Assembly: GCA_021737945.1 (NCBI GenBank)
Contig: JAIPCX010000005.1
Location: 1 to 64,000 of the forward strand
DNA length: 64,000 nt
Direction of reading: 5' to 3'
Source of the DNA: Polynucleobacter sp.
GTDB taxonomy: Bacteria > Pseudomonadota > Gammaproteobacteria > Burkholderiales > Burkholderiaceae_D
Below, one piece after another: positions 39,001-48,600 of this stretch (position 1 is its first letter; each line of letters opens with the position of its first letter). The position numbers and the translations under genes were made by a program. A model generated the notes under the pieces. The model had not been told where the DNA came from, ran no database searches, and worked only from the letters and a program-made list of their open reading frames with translations.

Positions 39001-40000
39001 GTACCAAGCGACGCGCATTACTCGTTTTGAATACACGCTCTTGCTCTTGCGCCGAGAGACGCGCAAACAAAGGCAAGATCTCTACATGCGGCGGATGATG
39101 CTTGCGCAAGGCTTCAGCAGCATCGCGTATTTCGCGCTCACCGGGAAGAAATATCAAAATATCACCAGGGCCATTCAATGCCAATTCATCGACCGCATCG
39201 ACAATTGCATCCATCAAATCGCGTTGCTGTTTACCGCGCGCTGCGCTAGTAGTGGGTGCTACTACTTGTTTGGTCGCGCCTGTTGTTCCTGCATTCGCAT
39301 TTTTTTGCGTCAGTTCAGATTCGACTGGGCGATAACGTATCTCAACCGGATATAAACGTCCTGAGACTTCAATCACGGGAGCGGGACGGCCGTTGATTTC
39401 GAAATGACGTGAAAATCTATCCGCATCAATCGTTGCCGAGGTGATGATTACTTTCAGATCAGGTCGCTTAGGTAATAACTGCTTCAGATAACCTAAAAGA
39501 AAATCGATGTTCAAGCTGCGCTCATGCGCTTCATCGATAATCAATGTGTCGTAGTTGCGCAGTAGCGGATCGCTTTGAGTTTCAGCTAGCAAAATGCCAT
39601 CGGTCATTAGCTTGACCCACGCGCCATCGGACAACACATCATTAAAGCGAATCTTGTAGCCCACATGCATACCGGGCGCAGAACCCAACTCCTGCGCAAT
39701 ACGTTTGGCCGTGGCGGTCGCCGCAATGCGACGCGGCTGGGTATGCCCAATCAAGCCGCGCTCACCACGTCCTAGCGATAAGCAGATTTTCGGCAGCTGG
39801 GTGGTTTTGCCGGAACCGGTTTCACCACTGACGATAATGACTTGATTTGCTTGCAGCGCAGCAGCGATCTCCGCACGACGAGCAGAAACCGGCAGCTCTT
39901 CAGGAAAGCTGACAGGCGGCAGCGGGTGGCGAGGCGGCGGTAAACGAGTGGCGGCGGCGGAAGCAGGCCGCACTTTTTTCGGGGTTTCAGAGGCGGACAT
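36074..40000 (-). CDS. hrpA: ATP-dependent RNA helicase HrpA
   Basis: A 1308-residue DEAH-box helicase, the usual length for HrpA. Motifs from the N-terminus are Walker A GETGSGKTT (about 60-68), TQPRRIAA, DEAH (IIDEAHERSLNIDF), SAT, and motif VI QRAGRCGRVAAG. The helicase-associated and OB-fold domains follow, then the long C-terminal DUF3418-type region (from about 700) with SWGDPRWEKKSGQVSAYERATLYGL. HrpA has been linked to mRNA processing and ribosome rescue. The ATG at 40000 leaves 25 bases to the divergent argA. The longer frame to 40033 would overlap argA and is not preferred. Confidence 0.95.
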   Translation of the reverse strand: MSASETPKKVRPASAAATRLPPPRHPLPPVSFPEELPVSARRAEIAAALQANQVIIVSGETGSGKTTQLPKICLSLGRGERGLIGHTQPRRIAATATAKRIAQELGSAPGMHVGYKIRFNDVLSDGAWVKLMTDGILLAETQSDPLLRNYDTLIIDEAHERSLNIDFLLGYLKQLLPKRPDLKVIITSATIDADRFSRHFEINGRPAPVIEVSGRLYPVEIRYRPVESELTQKNANAGTTGATKQVVAPTTSAARGKQQRDLMDAIVDAVDELALNGPGDILIFLPGEREIRDAAEALRKHHPPHVEILPLFARLSAQEQERVFKTSNARRLVLATNVAETSLTVPGIRFVVDAGTARVKRYSYRNKVEQLQIEAIAQSAANQRAGRCGRVAAGVCIRLYDEQDYLQRPKFTDPEILRSSLAAVILKMKSLKLGDVEQFPFIEPPLGRAIADGYQLLQELGAVDDARELTPLGRQLAKLPLDPRVGRMMLAGRDHDCLSEMLIVAAALSVQDPRDRPAEAQAAADNAHKIFADEKSEFLSYLKIWKWFEEAIDQKKSNRQLQEQCRENFLSQMRLREWRDVHSQLFTLVREQGWRMNDAAATYEQLHLALLTGLLGNVGYKSDDEPLYLGARGIRFHLWPGSSLSKKAGRWVVAGELVETSRLFARTIATIQPEWLERVGGHLLKKSWGDPRWEKKSGQVSAYERATLYGLVVYSQRRTDYGKIQPVEAREIFIRSALVQGDFETRAPFFAHNQKLIREIENLEHKSRRLDVLVDEELIAAFYDKLLPESIHNTVDFEQWLRKASKDDPKVLYLSRDDLMRHEAAGVTTDLFPKVMRTAGIEMSLTYHFEPGAVRDGVTLAVPLYSLNQVSLARCEWLVPGMLKDKAHLLLKSLPQKLRRHCVPLPDYAAGFCDRVHEAKKFGQGSLLDAVIADVRSQTTVVIKIADFKLETLPAHHFMNFKIIDEHGRQLDMGRNLSALQAELGMQAREQFQKIAEQAVPVDSAVRSGTAVNNKPTQSRSAAGPANFQNLTTWSFDALPELLEIQQGKQTLIGFPALVDRVTHCDLEVFDDPNEAAAIHGAGLCRLFALQLKEQLKYLEKNVAGLQQMGMQFMALGSQEELRDQIIQAGLTRACLQLPLPTNANEFNQRRDEGKARLNLLVNEIARLIGQILGEYHTLPKKLQALKSHAAAQADMQAQLQTLIHKRFVVETEHGQLAHFPRYLKAVQVRMDKLRTDPTRDARLLSEWQQAAMPWQRALKSGSYGDPKMHEFRWMLEELRVSLFAQELKTPMPVSVKRLQKVWESMQR

Positions 40001-40010
40001 GTCAGAGCGA

Positions 40011-40018
40011 ATTATAAT
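40011..40018. promoter_or_regulatory. Symmetric -10 element shared by hrpA and argA
   Basis: ATTATAAT contains TATAAT on both strands. On the plus strand it ends 7 bases before the argA ATG; on the minus strand it ends 10 bases before the hrpA ATG. Neither side has a recognisable -35. If used, argA mRNA would be leaderless and hrpA nearly so. Confidence 0.4.
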
Positions 40019-40025
40019 GCGAGCC

Positions 40026-41336
40026 ATGGACAATCTGACTCAGTTCGTTAGCTGGCTGCGCTCTGTCGCACCCTACATTCACGCCTTCCGCGGCAAAACC
40101 TTCGTGGTGGCGTTTCCGGGTGAGCTTGTCGTAGCGGGTGCACTACCCGTACTAGCACATGATCTCTCACTACTGCATGCACTAGGCATAAGAGTGGTAC
40201 TGGTGCATGGCTCCCGGCCGCAGGTGGAAGAACAACTCGCACTGCGTAAGGTCGAGTCGCGCTTTCACAATGGGCTACGGATTACGGATGAGGTAGCGCT
40301 GGAATGCGCCAAAGAAGCCGCCGGTGAATTACGCCTCGATATCGAAGCCGCATTTAGTCAGGGATTGCCGAATACACCGATGGCGAATGCAGCTATACGC
40401 GTTATCTCTGGTAATTTTGTGATTGCTCGCCCAGTTGGCATCATTGATGGCGTTGACCATGAACTGACAGGCCTAGCTCGAAAAATCGCCTATGAAGCCA
40501 TTAATCCGATTCTAAATGCCGGTGGATTGGTGCTGCTCTCGCCGCTGGGTTTTTCACCCACGGGCGAAGTGTTCAATCTCGCCATGGAAGATGTCGCGGT
40601 GGCTGCTGCGACTGCACTACGCGCTGACAAACTTATTTTTATTACCGAGATACCGCTGATTACGGATGCTGCAGGGACTGAGATTCGCGAAGTATCGACG
40701 CATCAGGCTGGAGCCATATTGGATTCAGGTTCGCTGAACACAGATGCTGCCTATTATTTTGAAGCCGCTACACGCGCCACGCACTTGGGCGTACCGCGAG
40801 CTCATCTTGTTCCTTATACTGTAGATGGTTCTGTTCTGCTAGAAGTCTTTACCCACGATGGTGTGGGTACCATGATCTCGTCAGAAAATCTGGAAAGTCT
40901 GCGCGAAGCCACGATTGAGGATGTGGCGAGTATTTTGCATCTGATTGAACCATTGGAAGCCGACGGTACCTTGGTCAAACGTGGCCGTGAGCTGATAGAA
41001 CGTGAGGTCGATTATTTTTCGGTGATTGAGCACGACGGCGTAATTTTTGGCTGCGCCGCCCTGTATCCTTTCCCTGCCGAAAAAATGGCTGAAATGGCAT
41101 GCCTGACGGTGAGCCCCGATTCACAGGCACAAGGCGACGGCGAGCGTTTGTTAAAGCACTTAGAAACCCGCGCGCGTGCCGCCGGATTTCGACAATTATT
41201 TGTGCTGACGACGCGTGCGGCACATTGGTTTTTAAAACGCGGCTTTGTAATGGCCAGTATTGATGATCTGCCCAAAGATAGACAAAACATGTATAACTGG
41301 CAGCGCAAATCGATGGTGCTGATAAAGAAGCTTTAA
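40026..41336 (+). CDS. argA: N-acetylglutamate synthase
   Basis: Acetylates glutamate with acetyl-CoA, the first step of arginine synthesis. The 436-residue protein has an N-terminal amino-acid-kinase-like domain (about 20-290, with LGIRVVLVHGSRPQVEEQL) that normally binds arginine for feedback inhibition. A C-terminal GNAT acetyltransferase domain follows (about 295-436, with CLTVSPDSQAQGDGERLLKHLE). The ATG at 40026 gives the standard length. No Shine-Dalgarno lies upstream, consistent with a leaderless start. Confidence 0.95.
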   Translation: MDNLTQFVSWLRSVAPYIHAFRGKTFVVAFPGELVVAGALPVLAHDLSLLHALGIRVVLVHGSRPQVEEQLALRKVESRFHNGLRITDEVALECAKEAAGELRLDIEAAFSQGLPNTPMANAAIRVISGNFVIARPVGIIDGVDHELTGLARKIAYEAINPILNAGGLVLLSPLGFSPTGEVFNLAMEDVAVAAATALRADKLIFITEIPLITDAAGTEIREVSTHQAGAILDSGSLNTDAAYYFEAATRATHLGVPRAHLVPYTVDGSVLLEVFTHDGVGTMISSENLESLREATIEDVASILHLIEPLEADGTLVKRGRELIEREVDYFSVIEHDGVIFGCAALYPFPAEKMAEMACLTVSPDSQAQGDGERLLKHLETRARAAGFRQLFVLTTRAAHWFLKRGFVMASIDDLPKDRQNMYNWQRKSMVLIKKL

Positions 41337-41387
41337 ATCGCGACCCACCGAAACGACAAGACTATAATTTTTCGCACGGAGTTTTCA

Positions 41388-41660
41388 ATGACACGCATGG
41401 TTCACTGCATCAAGCTAGAAAAAGAAGCCGAAGGTCTGGATTTCGCACCGTATCCCGGCGAGATGGGTAAAAAAATCTGGGAGAGCGTCTCCAAAGAAGC
41501 CTGGGCCGCGTGGTTAAAGCACCAGACTATGCTGGTGAATGAAAATCGGTTGAACTTAGCTGATGCGCGCGCACGTAAATATTTAGCGACGCAAATGGAA
41601 AAACACTTTTTTGGCGATGGTGCGGATGAGGCGCAAGGGTATGTGCCTCCTGCTAATTAA
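41388..41660 (+). CDS. yggX: YggX family Fe(II)-trafficking / oxidative damage protection protein
   Basis: A 90-residue protein that protects iron-sulfur enzymes from oxidants and may move Fe(II). The N-terminus [21 protein letters not shown] contains the single conserved cysteine, and the remainder ([27 protein letters not shown]) follows the family closely. GGAG precedes the ATG. It lies 51 bases after argA and is followed by a terminator. Confidence 0.95.
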   Translation: MTRMVHCIKLEKEAEGLDFAPYPGEMGKKIWESVSKEAWAAWLKHQTMLVNENRLNLADARARKYLATQMEKHFFGDGADEAQGYVPPAN

Positions 41661-41706
41661 TTATCAGCCCCGATTCGATAAAGGTCGGAGAGCTAACAAA
41701 CACAAA

Positions 41707-41736
41707 CGCCCAGCTGAAAAGATGGGCTTTTTATTT
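41707..41736 (+). terminator. Intrinsic terminator after yggX
   Basis: CGCCCA-GCTGAAAAGA-TGGGCTTTTTATTTT: a short GC-rich stem followed by T-runs, between yggX and the convergent vapC. Confidence 0.7.
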
Positions 41737-41752
41737 TGACCCTCAGTTATCT

Positions 41753-42154
41753 TCAGACAAGCCAATTCTCTGTCTTGATACCAGGGTATTTTTCAAAGTC
41801 CTTCAGATTGTTAGTGACCAAAGTCACTGACAGTGCCTTTGCATGGGCAGCAATCAACTTGTCGAGATGGTCCTTCTTACTTTCACGCGTTGCGAAACGA
41901 ATCGGCCCGTACTCCGCTCCAGCAAGATAATCGAAAGGAGCTACGGGAATATCATCCACAATTGAAGAAAGATTGCGGGCGTCTATTTTGGGGTTCGCTG
42001 AAACTGAAACTCCATAGCTCAGCTCAGCGAATGTTATCGCAGACATCACTACTTCACCCACGTAGCACTGCGCAAAACGATCTGCAACCTGAGTAGGTTG
42101 GTTCTTCATTAGATAGATACACATATTAGTATCCAGCATGTACTTCGGACTCAC
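41753..42154 (-). CDS. vapC: VapC-type PIN-domain ribonuclease toxin
   Basis: A 133-residue PIN-domain protein. The acidic active-site residues are visible in MLDTNMCIYLMK (near the start), FAELSYG (about 43), and the LDKLIAAHA/TLVTNNLKDF region (about 97-118). VapC toxins cleave tRNA or rRNA when free of their antitoxin. The GTG start overlaps the vapB stop (GTGA), the normal coupling. An ATG five codons later is an alternative start. The target is not predictable here. Confidence 0.93.
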   Translation of the reverse strand: MSPKYMLDTNMCIYLMKNQPTQVADRFAQCYVGEVVMSAITFAELSYGVSVSANPKIDARNLSSIVDDIPVAPFDYLAGAEYGPIRFATRESKKDHLDKLIAAHAKALSVTLVTNNLKDFEKYPGIKTENWLV

Positions 42155-42387
42155 AGTGAATCTCGCTCCACTTGATCGTGATCTCCTCTTCCCTCAGCAA
42201 GGAAATCAGGAGAGAAGCGCGCAAATTTATCAAGCACCTTTCCCAAGGTCCGACGAGCAGGCCTTATTAGAATCTCCTCGCCTCGGCGCTCGATTTCAAG
42301 CTCAATATCGGTTCGCTCGTAGGCAAGTTCGGATGGAATTCGAACTGCCTGAGAGTTGCCATTTTTGAAAATTTTTGTGGTGTGCAT
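42151..42387 (-). CDS. vapB: VapB-type antitoxin
   Basis: A 78-residue AbrB/MazE-fold antitoxin. The swapped-hairpin DNA-binding region is at the N-terminus (MHTTKIFKNGNSQAVRIPSE). The C-terminal half (LGKVLDKFARFSPDFLAEGR) should wrap VapC. The complex is expected to repress its own promoter in the 42388-42534 gap. The ATG at 42387 is chosen because it gives the conserved N-terminus; the longer frame is not supported. Confidence 0.92.
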   Translation of the reverse strand: MHTTKIFKNGNSQAVRIPSELAYERTDIELEIERRGEEILIRPARRTLGKVLDKFARFSPDFLAEGRGDHDQVERDSL

Positions 42388-42534
42388 GAACGCTTTCCAG
42401 AGCATTACAACATTCAGCAATTTAACCTAGAGGGAGACAGATGTAAACACATGGATGTACAATTCTTTTCGGCAAGCTTTTGAAGCTGATGATGCGCACA
42501 GCGAATCGCATGTTTTATTTCACGTCTAACAACC

Positions 42535-43206
42535 TCAAAATTTCAAGGTCTTCACACCAGAGCCCGAGCCCAGCAAACAAACTGAGGCCGCTTTTTTCGC
42601 AAATAGCCCTACGCTCACCACACCGGCGATCTCATTAATTTTCTGCTCGAGTTCAAGTGGATGATGAATCTGCAAACCACGAGCATCGAGTATCCAACAG
42701 CCATTGTCGGTAACGTAGGGTTTGCCTTCTTTCATACGCAGTTCAGGCTGAGCGCCTAGCGCAAGCAATTGCCGCATGACGGCTTTTTCCGCCATCGGTA
42801 TTACTTCCACCGGTAGCGGGAATTTGCCCATCACGTCGACTAGTTTGGATTCATCGGCAATGCAGATAAATTGATCGGCGATAGAGGCGACAATTTTTTC
42901 TCGCGTTAACGCACCGCCACCCCCTTTAATCATTTGACCTTGATGATTGATTTCATCCGCGCCATCGACATACACCGATAGTTTGGTCACATCATTTAAA
43001 TCAAATACGGTGATCCCGTGAGATTTCAATCGCTTAGCCGTTGCTTCGGAGGATGCAACTGCACCCCGAATACGATGGCGGATCTTGCCTAGTTCATCGA
43101 TGAAAAAATTCGCTGTTGAACCAGTGCCAACCCCAATAATTTCGCCATCCACTACGTAGTCGATTGCAGAGCGTGCGACTGCTTGTTTGAGTTCATCCTG
43201 AGTCAT
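42535..43206 (-). CDS. rpiA: Ribose-5-phosphate isomerase A
   Basis: Interconverts ribose 5-phosphate and ribulose 5-phosphate in the pentose phosphate pathway. The 223-residue protein shows [18 protein letters not shown] at the start, the phosphate loop [11 protein letters not shown], the catalytic region [29 protein letters not shown] (acid/base residues within), and [18 protein letters not shown]. The ATG at 43206 matches the family; upstream in-frame codons reach back toward the LuxR gene and lack family similarity. tal and pgi lie nearby but on the other strand. Confidence 0.95.
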   Translation of the reverse strand: MTQDELKQAVARSAIDYVVDGEIIGVGTGSTANFFIDELGKIRHRIRGAVASSEATAKRLKSHGITVFDLNDVTKLSVYVDGADEINHQGQMIKGGGGALTREKIVASIADQFICIADESKLVDVMGKFPLPVEVIPMAEKAVMRQLLALGAQPELRMKEGKPYVTDNGCWILDARGLQIHHPLELEQKINEIAGVVSVGLFAKKAASVCLLGSGSGVKTLKF

Positions 43207-43285
43207 AAGGGCCACCATCGTGCGAGAAGTCTGCATTTTAGCGGATGAAGGTCTAAGGAACTTAAGCAATGCCCGTAAGCGCGAA

Positions 43286-44314
43286 TTAAACGGGTGCTGC
43301 ATTGGTTGCCAAATACTGGGCCAGCGACATCTTGTCGTGCAGATTCAACTTGCGGTACAAATGCGCTAGCTGATTGCGCACAGTGTGATGTGAAACGCCG
43401 AGTTCGCGTGCAATCTGCTTATGACTCATTCCTGCAGCAAAACGTTTTGCCACTACAAATTCACGTGGACTGAGTATTTCCATTGCTCCAACTGGACGCA
43501 CACGACAAGCCAAACTTCCATTCTGACGATGCAGACTGATTTCAATTTGCGTTCCGCGAAATGTTTTACCCACCATCAAAATTTCCATCACCTGTGCAGG
43601 AATACGATCGGGCGCGCTCTCTGGCCACTCGCGCTCCAACAAATCAAATAAACGCTGATCGCCTATTTCTATTTGGCCATCGGATGAAATCAAACACGAT
43701 GCAATGGCATGGGACTTATCGCGCTGCGCATTCCGTTCGTACACGCGACTGCGATTAATCGCTAATGCGCGCGACAGATGTATCCACAATCCATGCAAAC
43801 AGGCAGCATCTGCATCCGCAAAGCGTATATCGTGTTTGCGATACAGCACAATCCAGCGTGCTGGAGCGACACGCTTGGGATCATCACCATGGACCATCAG
43901 ATGGCATAAGCCCAACTCTTCAGCAAGATTTCGCGTACCGGATAACTCTTTAGCGGGCGCTTTCTTACCATCACGACTCTTGCGATACAGCTCGCGCACA
44001 CCGCCTCGCTCGGGAGAAAACGGTGCATCACGAAATCCGCGTGCTACGGGGTCATTGGCAAAACGTGAGCTGGCATCCCCCGGTGAGCCTGCCGTCGAAA
44101 TAATGGTCTCAGGTACGGTGGCGGTGGGTGCTTCCATCGAGGATTCGAGCAGCGCCAAGGTATTTTTTTGCGCGCCTTCACCGGTACCAAAGATAGCTCC
44201 ATCAAAACGTATCCACATTTGAAGCAGATTGATTGCCTGCGTTAAAAATTGATCAGGCGCTGCGTATTCAGCCAACGCATACATGTCCCTAACTGTGCTT
44301 GAAAATGCTTGCAT
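43286..44314 (-). CDS. LuxR-family transcriptional regulator
   Basis: A 342-residue regulator with a C-terminal LuxR/FixJ helix-turn-helix at about 280-335 ([36 protein letters not shown]). The N-terminal 250 residues show no receiver-domain aspartate pattern and no known autoinducer-binding motif that I can recognise. They may form a GAF-like sensor ([24 protein letters not shown]-like strands with weak similarity). GGGGAGG precedes the ATG. The 364-base region upstream, shared with pgi, is AT-rich near this gene and could hold an autoregulatory site. Regulon unknown. Confidence 0.8.
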   Translation of the reverse strand: MQAFSSTVRDMYALAEYAAPDQFLTQAINLLQMWIRFDGAIFGTGEGAQKNTLALLESSMEAPTATVPETIISTAGSPGDASSRFANDPVARGFRDAPFSPERGGVRELYRKSRDGKKAPAKELSGTRNLAEELGLCHLMVHGDDPKRVAPARWIVLYRKHDIRFADADAACLHGLWIHLSRALAINRSRVYERNAQRDKSHAIASCLISSDGQIEIGDQRLFDLLEREWPESAPDRIPAQVMEILMVGKTFRGTQIEISLHRQNGSLACRVRPVGAMEILSPREFVVAKRFAAGMSHKQIARELGVSHHTVRNQLAHLYRKLNLHDKMSLAQYLATNAAPV

Positions 44315-44678
44315 GATGACCTCCCCATTCGCTCAAAAACATCACTGGAAAATCGAGCTCTGAATTAATTATCTTTAAAACAACATTTAGTTTAGTAAAT
44401 TAACAACTAAAAAGCTGCAATTTTCGAACAAAGTGTTGTTAATCGCACAAATAATTTGAATTTAGGGGGTTGAATGGGATTTCTTAGGGGGAATTTGGCG
44501 AGGTTTGCGCTGACACAAGACGAAGAAAGCCTGAAAAGGCTCCAATGAACGGACTTCAGGTTGCGATAATCACGAACTAACAGCAAGAATTGTCGGAAAT
44601 TTGCAAAATTTCAAGTTCCTGCAGGTAACATTGCGGTTTTGACGCATGCGGCATAGCAAAGCACCAGTCGCCCTTTTG
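44315..44678. promoter_or_regulatory. LuxR-gene/pgi divergent intergenic region
   Basis: This 364-base stretch has no supported gene. The first half is AT-rich (44345-44460), with an imperfect TTTAGTT/AACTAAA inverted pair. TTAGGGGG occurs twice (44462-44469 and 44484-44491), 22 bp apart on the same strand, so both copies lie on one DNA face. A small AGCC/GGCT hairpin is near 44529. No consensus promoter is evident. Confidence 0.4.
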
Positions 44679-46298
44679 ATGTCCGACTTCACTTCTAACA
44701 AAACAGCCTCCCTGGCAGCGCTTACCGATCACGCAGCGCTGGCGCGAGCGTGGCAACTACCTGCGCTGTTCGCTCAGGATAAAGAACGTTTCCACCATTT
44801 TTCGCTGGAAGCGGCCGGCCTGTTTCTCGATTACTCAAAAAACCATATCGATGCGACCACAGTATCGCTACTGACCAGCTTTGCCCGCTCATGCGACTTA
44901 GAGCAACGACGTGATGCGATGTTCCAAGGTGAACCAGTCAACGCAACAGAACATCGACCTGCGCTTCACACTCTGTTGCGCGCTCCTGCAGAGCAGCGCT
45001 ATGAACTCAATGGCGAAGTTCTAAGTAGCGAAGTCCAGCAAGTGTTGGATCGCATGGATAAGCTATCCCAACGAGTGCGCAGCGGCGAATGGCTAGGCTT
45101 TACTGGCAAGGTGATTACCGATGTGGTGAATATTGGTATTGGTGGATCAGATCTCGGTCCAGCGATGGCATGCTCAGCGCTGCGACCCTTTATCAAACCG
45201 GGATTACACGTACATTTTTTATCCAACGTCGATGGTCATGCCATCGATGCCGTTCTGGCTGATTTATCACCTGAAACAACACTCTTCATCGTCGCATCGA
45301 AAAGTTTTACCACACAAGAAACGTTGATTAATGCACGCGTCGCACGCGAATGGTTTCTAACTAAAGGTAAGACGACCGATCTAGCAAAACACTTTGTTGC
45401 TGTATCAACGAATGCGAAAGCCGTGGCTGAATTCGGCATTGATACAGCCAACATGCTGCCCTTCTGGGATTGGGTAGGTGGTCGATATTCTGTATGGTCG
45501 GCGATTGGTCTGTCAGTCGCTATCGCTGTTGGCATGGAAAATTTTCGCGCGTTCTTAGCGGGCGCGCATGCGATGGACAAACATTTTCAAGAGTCACCGC
45601 TTGAGAAAAATATGCCCGTGATGCTGGGCTTACTCGGCTGGTGGTACCGTCAGTATTTCGGAAGCGCGTCGCACCTGATTGCGCCCTATCACGAAGACTT
45701 GCGTTTATTCCCCGTCCACTTGCAGCAAGTTGATATGGAAAGTAACGGTAAGCGTGTTAACAACGCTGGCATCCCTGTCACGTCACCGACCGCACCAGTG
45801 ATTTGGGGTAGCACGGGCACCAACGGTCAGCACGCTTACTTCCAAATGCTGCATCAAGGTACCGATTTAGTACCCGTTGATTTTATCGCTGCGATCAATC
45901 CATCACATGATCGCGCTAACCAACAACACACTTTGCTCGCGAATTGTTTCGCACAAGCAGAGGCATTGATGGTGGGGCATCAAAAAGATGAACGAGCCGG
46001 TCATGAAGGTGAAGCACTCGCTGAGTTTCGTGTGCTGCCAGGTAATCGGCCCAGCAACACATTACTCATGGATAGGCTGACGCCTACGACTTTGGGCGCC
46101 CTGTTAGCCCTCTACGAACACAAAACATTTGTGCAGGGGGTGCTGTGGGATATCAATAGTTTTGATCAGTGGGGTGTAGAACGTGGCAAGACACTCGCCG
46201 CGCGCATACTACCTGAACTCGAAGGCAAAACATCAACTCATACCCATGACGGATCTACTGCGGGCTTGATCGCCCGCACTTTGCAAAAGAAACACTGA
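44679..46298 (+). CDS. pgi: Glucose-6-phosphate isomerase
   Basis: Interconverts glucose 6-phosphate and fructose 6-phosphate. The 539-residue protein contains the sugar-phosphate loops [15 protein letters not shown] and SKSFTTQET. It also has the family signatures [12 protein letters not shown] and [22 protein letters not shown], and the C-terminal [10 protein letters not shown] with the conserved lysine. The ATG at 44679 (MSDFTSNK) is preferred, though one at 44646 in frame is possible; neither has a good Shine-Dalgarno. tal starts one base after the stop, so the two form an operon. Confidence 0.96.
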   Translation: MSDFTSNKTASLAALTDHAALARAWQLPALFAQDKERFHHFSLEAAGLFLDYSKNHIDATTVSLLTSFARSCDLEQRRDAMFQGEPVNATEHRPALHTLLRAPAEQRYELNGEVLSSEVQQVLDRMDKLSQRVRSGEWLGFTGKVITDVVNIGIGGSDLGPAMACSALRPFIKPGLHVHFLSNVDGHAIDAVLADLSPETTLFIVASKSFTTQETLINARVAREWFLTKGKTTDLAKHFVAVSTNAKAVAEFGIDTANMLPFWDWVGGRYSVWSAIGLSVAIAVGMENFRAFLAGAHAMDKHFQESPLEKNMPVMLGLLGWWYRQYFGSASHLIAPYHEDLRLFPVHLQQVDMESNGKRVNNAGIPVTSPTAPVIWGSTGTNGQHAYFQMLHQGTDLVPVDFIAAINPSHDRANQQHTLLANCFAQAEALMVGHQKDERAGHEGEALAEFRVLPGNRPSNTLLMDRLTPTTLGALLALYEHKTFVQGVLWDINSFDQWGVERGKTLAARILPELEGKTSTHTHDGSTAGLIARTLQKKH

Positions 46299-46299
46299 A

Positions 46300-47235
46300 A
46301 TGAATCAACTCGACCAGCTAAAACAGTACACTACTGTAGTTGCTGATACCGGCGACTTTCAATCGATGCAAGCCTTTGCGCCGCAAGATGCGACTACGAA
46401 TCCTTCACTGATACTTAAAGCGGTTCAAAAACCTGAGTATCGTTCTGTGTTGGATCACGTACTACAAAACCATCCAGGTAAATCAACCAGCGAGATGGTT
46501 GATCATTTACTGGTCGAGTTCGGGAAAAAAATACTGGCGATTATTCCAGGCCGGGTATCCACCGAAACTGACGCACGCCTTTCATTTGACACGCAAGCCA
46601 CCCTACAAAAAGCACGACAGTTAATTGCTCTTTACGATGCCGCAGGTGTATCTCGTCAACGTGTGTTAATTAAAATCGCTTCGACTTGGGAAGGTATACA
46701 AGCCGCCAAAGTACTTGAGAAAGAAGGCATACACTGCAACATGACGCTGTTGTTTTGTCTGCCACAAGCCATTGCTGCAGCGGAAGCAGGTGCGCAATTA
46801 ATTTCGCCATTTGTAGGCCGAATCTATGACTGGCACAAAAAAGCGACGGGCACAGAGTACACAGGTGCCGATGATCCTGGTGTGCAGTCGGTAGACCGTA
46901 TTTATGAGTACTACAAAAAATTTGGCTACCCAACGGAAGTCATGGGTGCGAGTTTTCGCAATACATCGCAAATCCTTGAATTAGCGGGATGTGATTTGTT
47001 AACCATCAGCCCAGAGCTCTTGCAAAAATTACGTGATGCGCAGGATCAAATTGAGCCCAAGTTATCGGCAAAAAAAGCGGCCGCTGCTGTGATTCAAAAA
47101 ATCACCTTGAATGAGTCAGCTTTCCGACTTGCTTTGAATGATGATGCGATGGCCACAGAAAAATTAGCTGAAGGTATACGACTCTTTTGTGCTGACTCAG
47201 AAAAATTAGAGCAATTAATCAACGCAGCAAAGTAA
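46300..47235 (+). CDS. tal: Transaldolase
   Basis: Transfers a dihydroxyacetone unit in the non-oxidative pentose phosphate pathway. The 311-residue TalB-type enzyme has the Schiff-base lysine K125 in [12 protein letters not shown]. Other family marks are [14 protein letters not shown] and the phosphate-binding [14 protein letters not shown]. The spacing to pgi is one base. It faces the CoA-transferase gene across 74 bases in which I see no clear terminator. Confidence 0.96.
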   Translation: MNQLDQLKQYTTVVADTGDFQSMQAFAPQDATTNPSLILKAVQKPEYRSVLDHVLQNHPGKSTSEMVDHLLVEFGKKILAIIPGRVSTETDARLSFDTQATLQKARQLIALYDAAGVSRQRVLIKIASTWEGIQAAKVLEKEGIHCNMTLLFCLPQAIAAAEAGAQLISPFVGRIYDWHKKATGTEYTGADDPGVQSVDRIYEYYKKFGYPTEVMGASFRNTSQILELAGCDLLTISPELLQKLRDAQDQIEPKLSAKKAAAAVIQKITLNESAFRLALNDDAMATEKLAEGIRLFCADSEKLEQLINAAK

Positions 47236-47309
47236 AGCTATGGTGGTCGTACACACCTAAACGTCTACACATACACGCCATCACTCAGGGTGAGAGCCAC
47301 ATCACTGAA

Positions 47310-48569
47310 TTAAACAACGCCTGCATTCCGAAATTCAGCAATCTCTGGATCTGAATAACCGAGTGTTTTTAGTACTTCGTCCGTATGCTCACCCAAGTCC
47401 GGCCCTATCCAACGCGTTGAGCCTGGCGTTTCAGATAATTTCGGCGTCACCGCAGGCAGCTTGATAGAAGTGCCATCTTTGAACATATGCTGTTCAAACA
47501 TTTGCCGCGCAAGAAACTGCGGATCTTGCATCATGTCGCGCACTGAATAAATTTTCGATACCGGCACGTCAGCCCCTTGAAGCACAGCCAATGCGGCATC
47601 AATCGTCTGCGTAGAACACCATGACTGAATCGCTTCATCAATCGCTTGGGTTGCAGGTACCCGACCGGCATTGTTTGCCAGCGCAGGATCGTCGGCCATA
47701 TCCTGTCGTCCAATCGCGCTCATGAGTCGCTTAAAGATGGCATCGCCATTCCCTGCAATCACGATATTTTCACCGTCACCGGTTGTGTAGGTATTCGACG
47801 GCACAATCCCTGGTAACGCACCGCCTGTGCGCTCACGCACTACACCCGCGTGATCATACTCTGGCACCAGCGACTCCATCATGTTGAATACCGCTTCATA
47901 CAAAGCCACATCAACCATCTGACCTTGCCCTGCTACGCACTCTGTGCCAGATTTTCCATTCCAGCGACCGCCGGTTGCATCACGATGACGTAAGGCCATC
48001 AACGCACCAATGGCACCATGCAAAGAGGCGACCGAATCACCAATAGAAATACCAATACGAACCGGCGGCCGATCAGGATGACCCGACACATAGCGCAAAC
48101 CACCCATCGATTCACCAATCGCGCCAAAGCCCGGTGCATCACGCAAGGGTCCTGTCTGCCCATAACCCGACAAACGCACCATGATCGCAGCAGGATTAAT
48201 CACTTTTAATTGATCGAAACCGAGATTCCATTTCTCAAGCACACCAGGTCGATAATTTTCAATAATAATGTCGGCGTCCAACGCCAGACGTTGTGCAATT
48301 TCTTGCGCACGCTTGTCCTTCATATTGAGAGTAATACTCTTTTTATTTCGACTCTGGACGTACCACCAGAGCGAATTTCCATCTTTCAGTACACGCCATT
48401 TACGAATCGGATCGCCCTCACCCGGCGCTTCGATTTTAATGACCTCCGCACCAAACTCAGCCAACATACGTGCACAAAAAGGGCCGGCAATTAAAGTACC
48501 CAATTCGAGTACTTTTATTCCTGCCATGGGTCCTACCGAAGCTGATTCTTTATTTTTTTTATTCATCAT
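47310..48569 (-). CDS. Family III CoA-transferase (CaiB/BaiF type)
   Basis: A 419-residue CoA-transferase that moves CoA between carboxylic acids. The N-terminal motif IKVLELGTLIAGPFCARMLAEFGAEVIKIE and the later VRIGISIGD, which carries the likely catalytic aspartate, are typical. The acyl substrate cannot be inferred from sequence alone (frc, caiB, bbsF and mct-like enzymes look alike). Start choice is uncertain: an ATG 14 codons inside (48527) is preceded by AGGA and would begin right at the conserved region. It lies 31 bases downstream of recR and may be read through from that operon. Confidence 0.88.
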   Translation of the reverse strand: MMNKKNKESASVGPMAGIKVLELGTLIAGPFCARMLAEFGAEVIKIEAPGEGDPIRKWRVLKDGNSLWWYVQSRNKKSITLNMKDKRAQEIAQRLALDADIIIENYRPGVLEKWNLGFDQLKVINPAAIMVRLSGYGQTGPLRDAPGFGAIGESMGGLRYVSGHPDRPPVRIGISIGDSVASLHGAIGALMALRHRDATGGRWNGKSGTECVAGQGQMVDVALYEAVFNMMESLVPEYDHAGVVRERTGGALPGIVPSNTYTTGDGENIVIAGNGDAIFKRLMSAIGRQDMADDPALANNAGRVPATQAIDEAIQSWCSTQTIDAALAVLQGADVPVSKIYSVRDMMQDPQFLARQMFEQHMFKDGTSIKLPAVTPKLSETPGSTRWIGPDLGEHTDEVLKTLGYSDPEIAEFRNAGVV

Positions 48570-48600
48570 AAGCTCGGAAAAAGTATTTGAAGATAGTTGT

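Noticed and set aside
44494-44512. Sigma-54 promoter upstream of pgi (TTGGCGAGGTTTGCG)
   Set aside because: The GG and GC elements are separated by 8 bases instead of 10.
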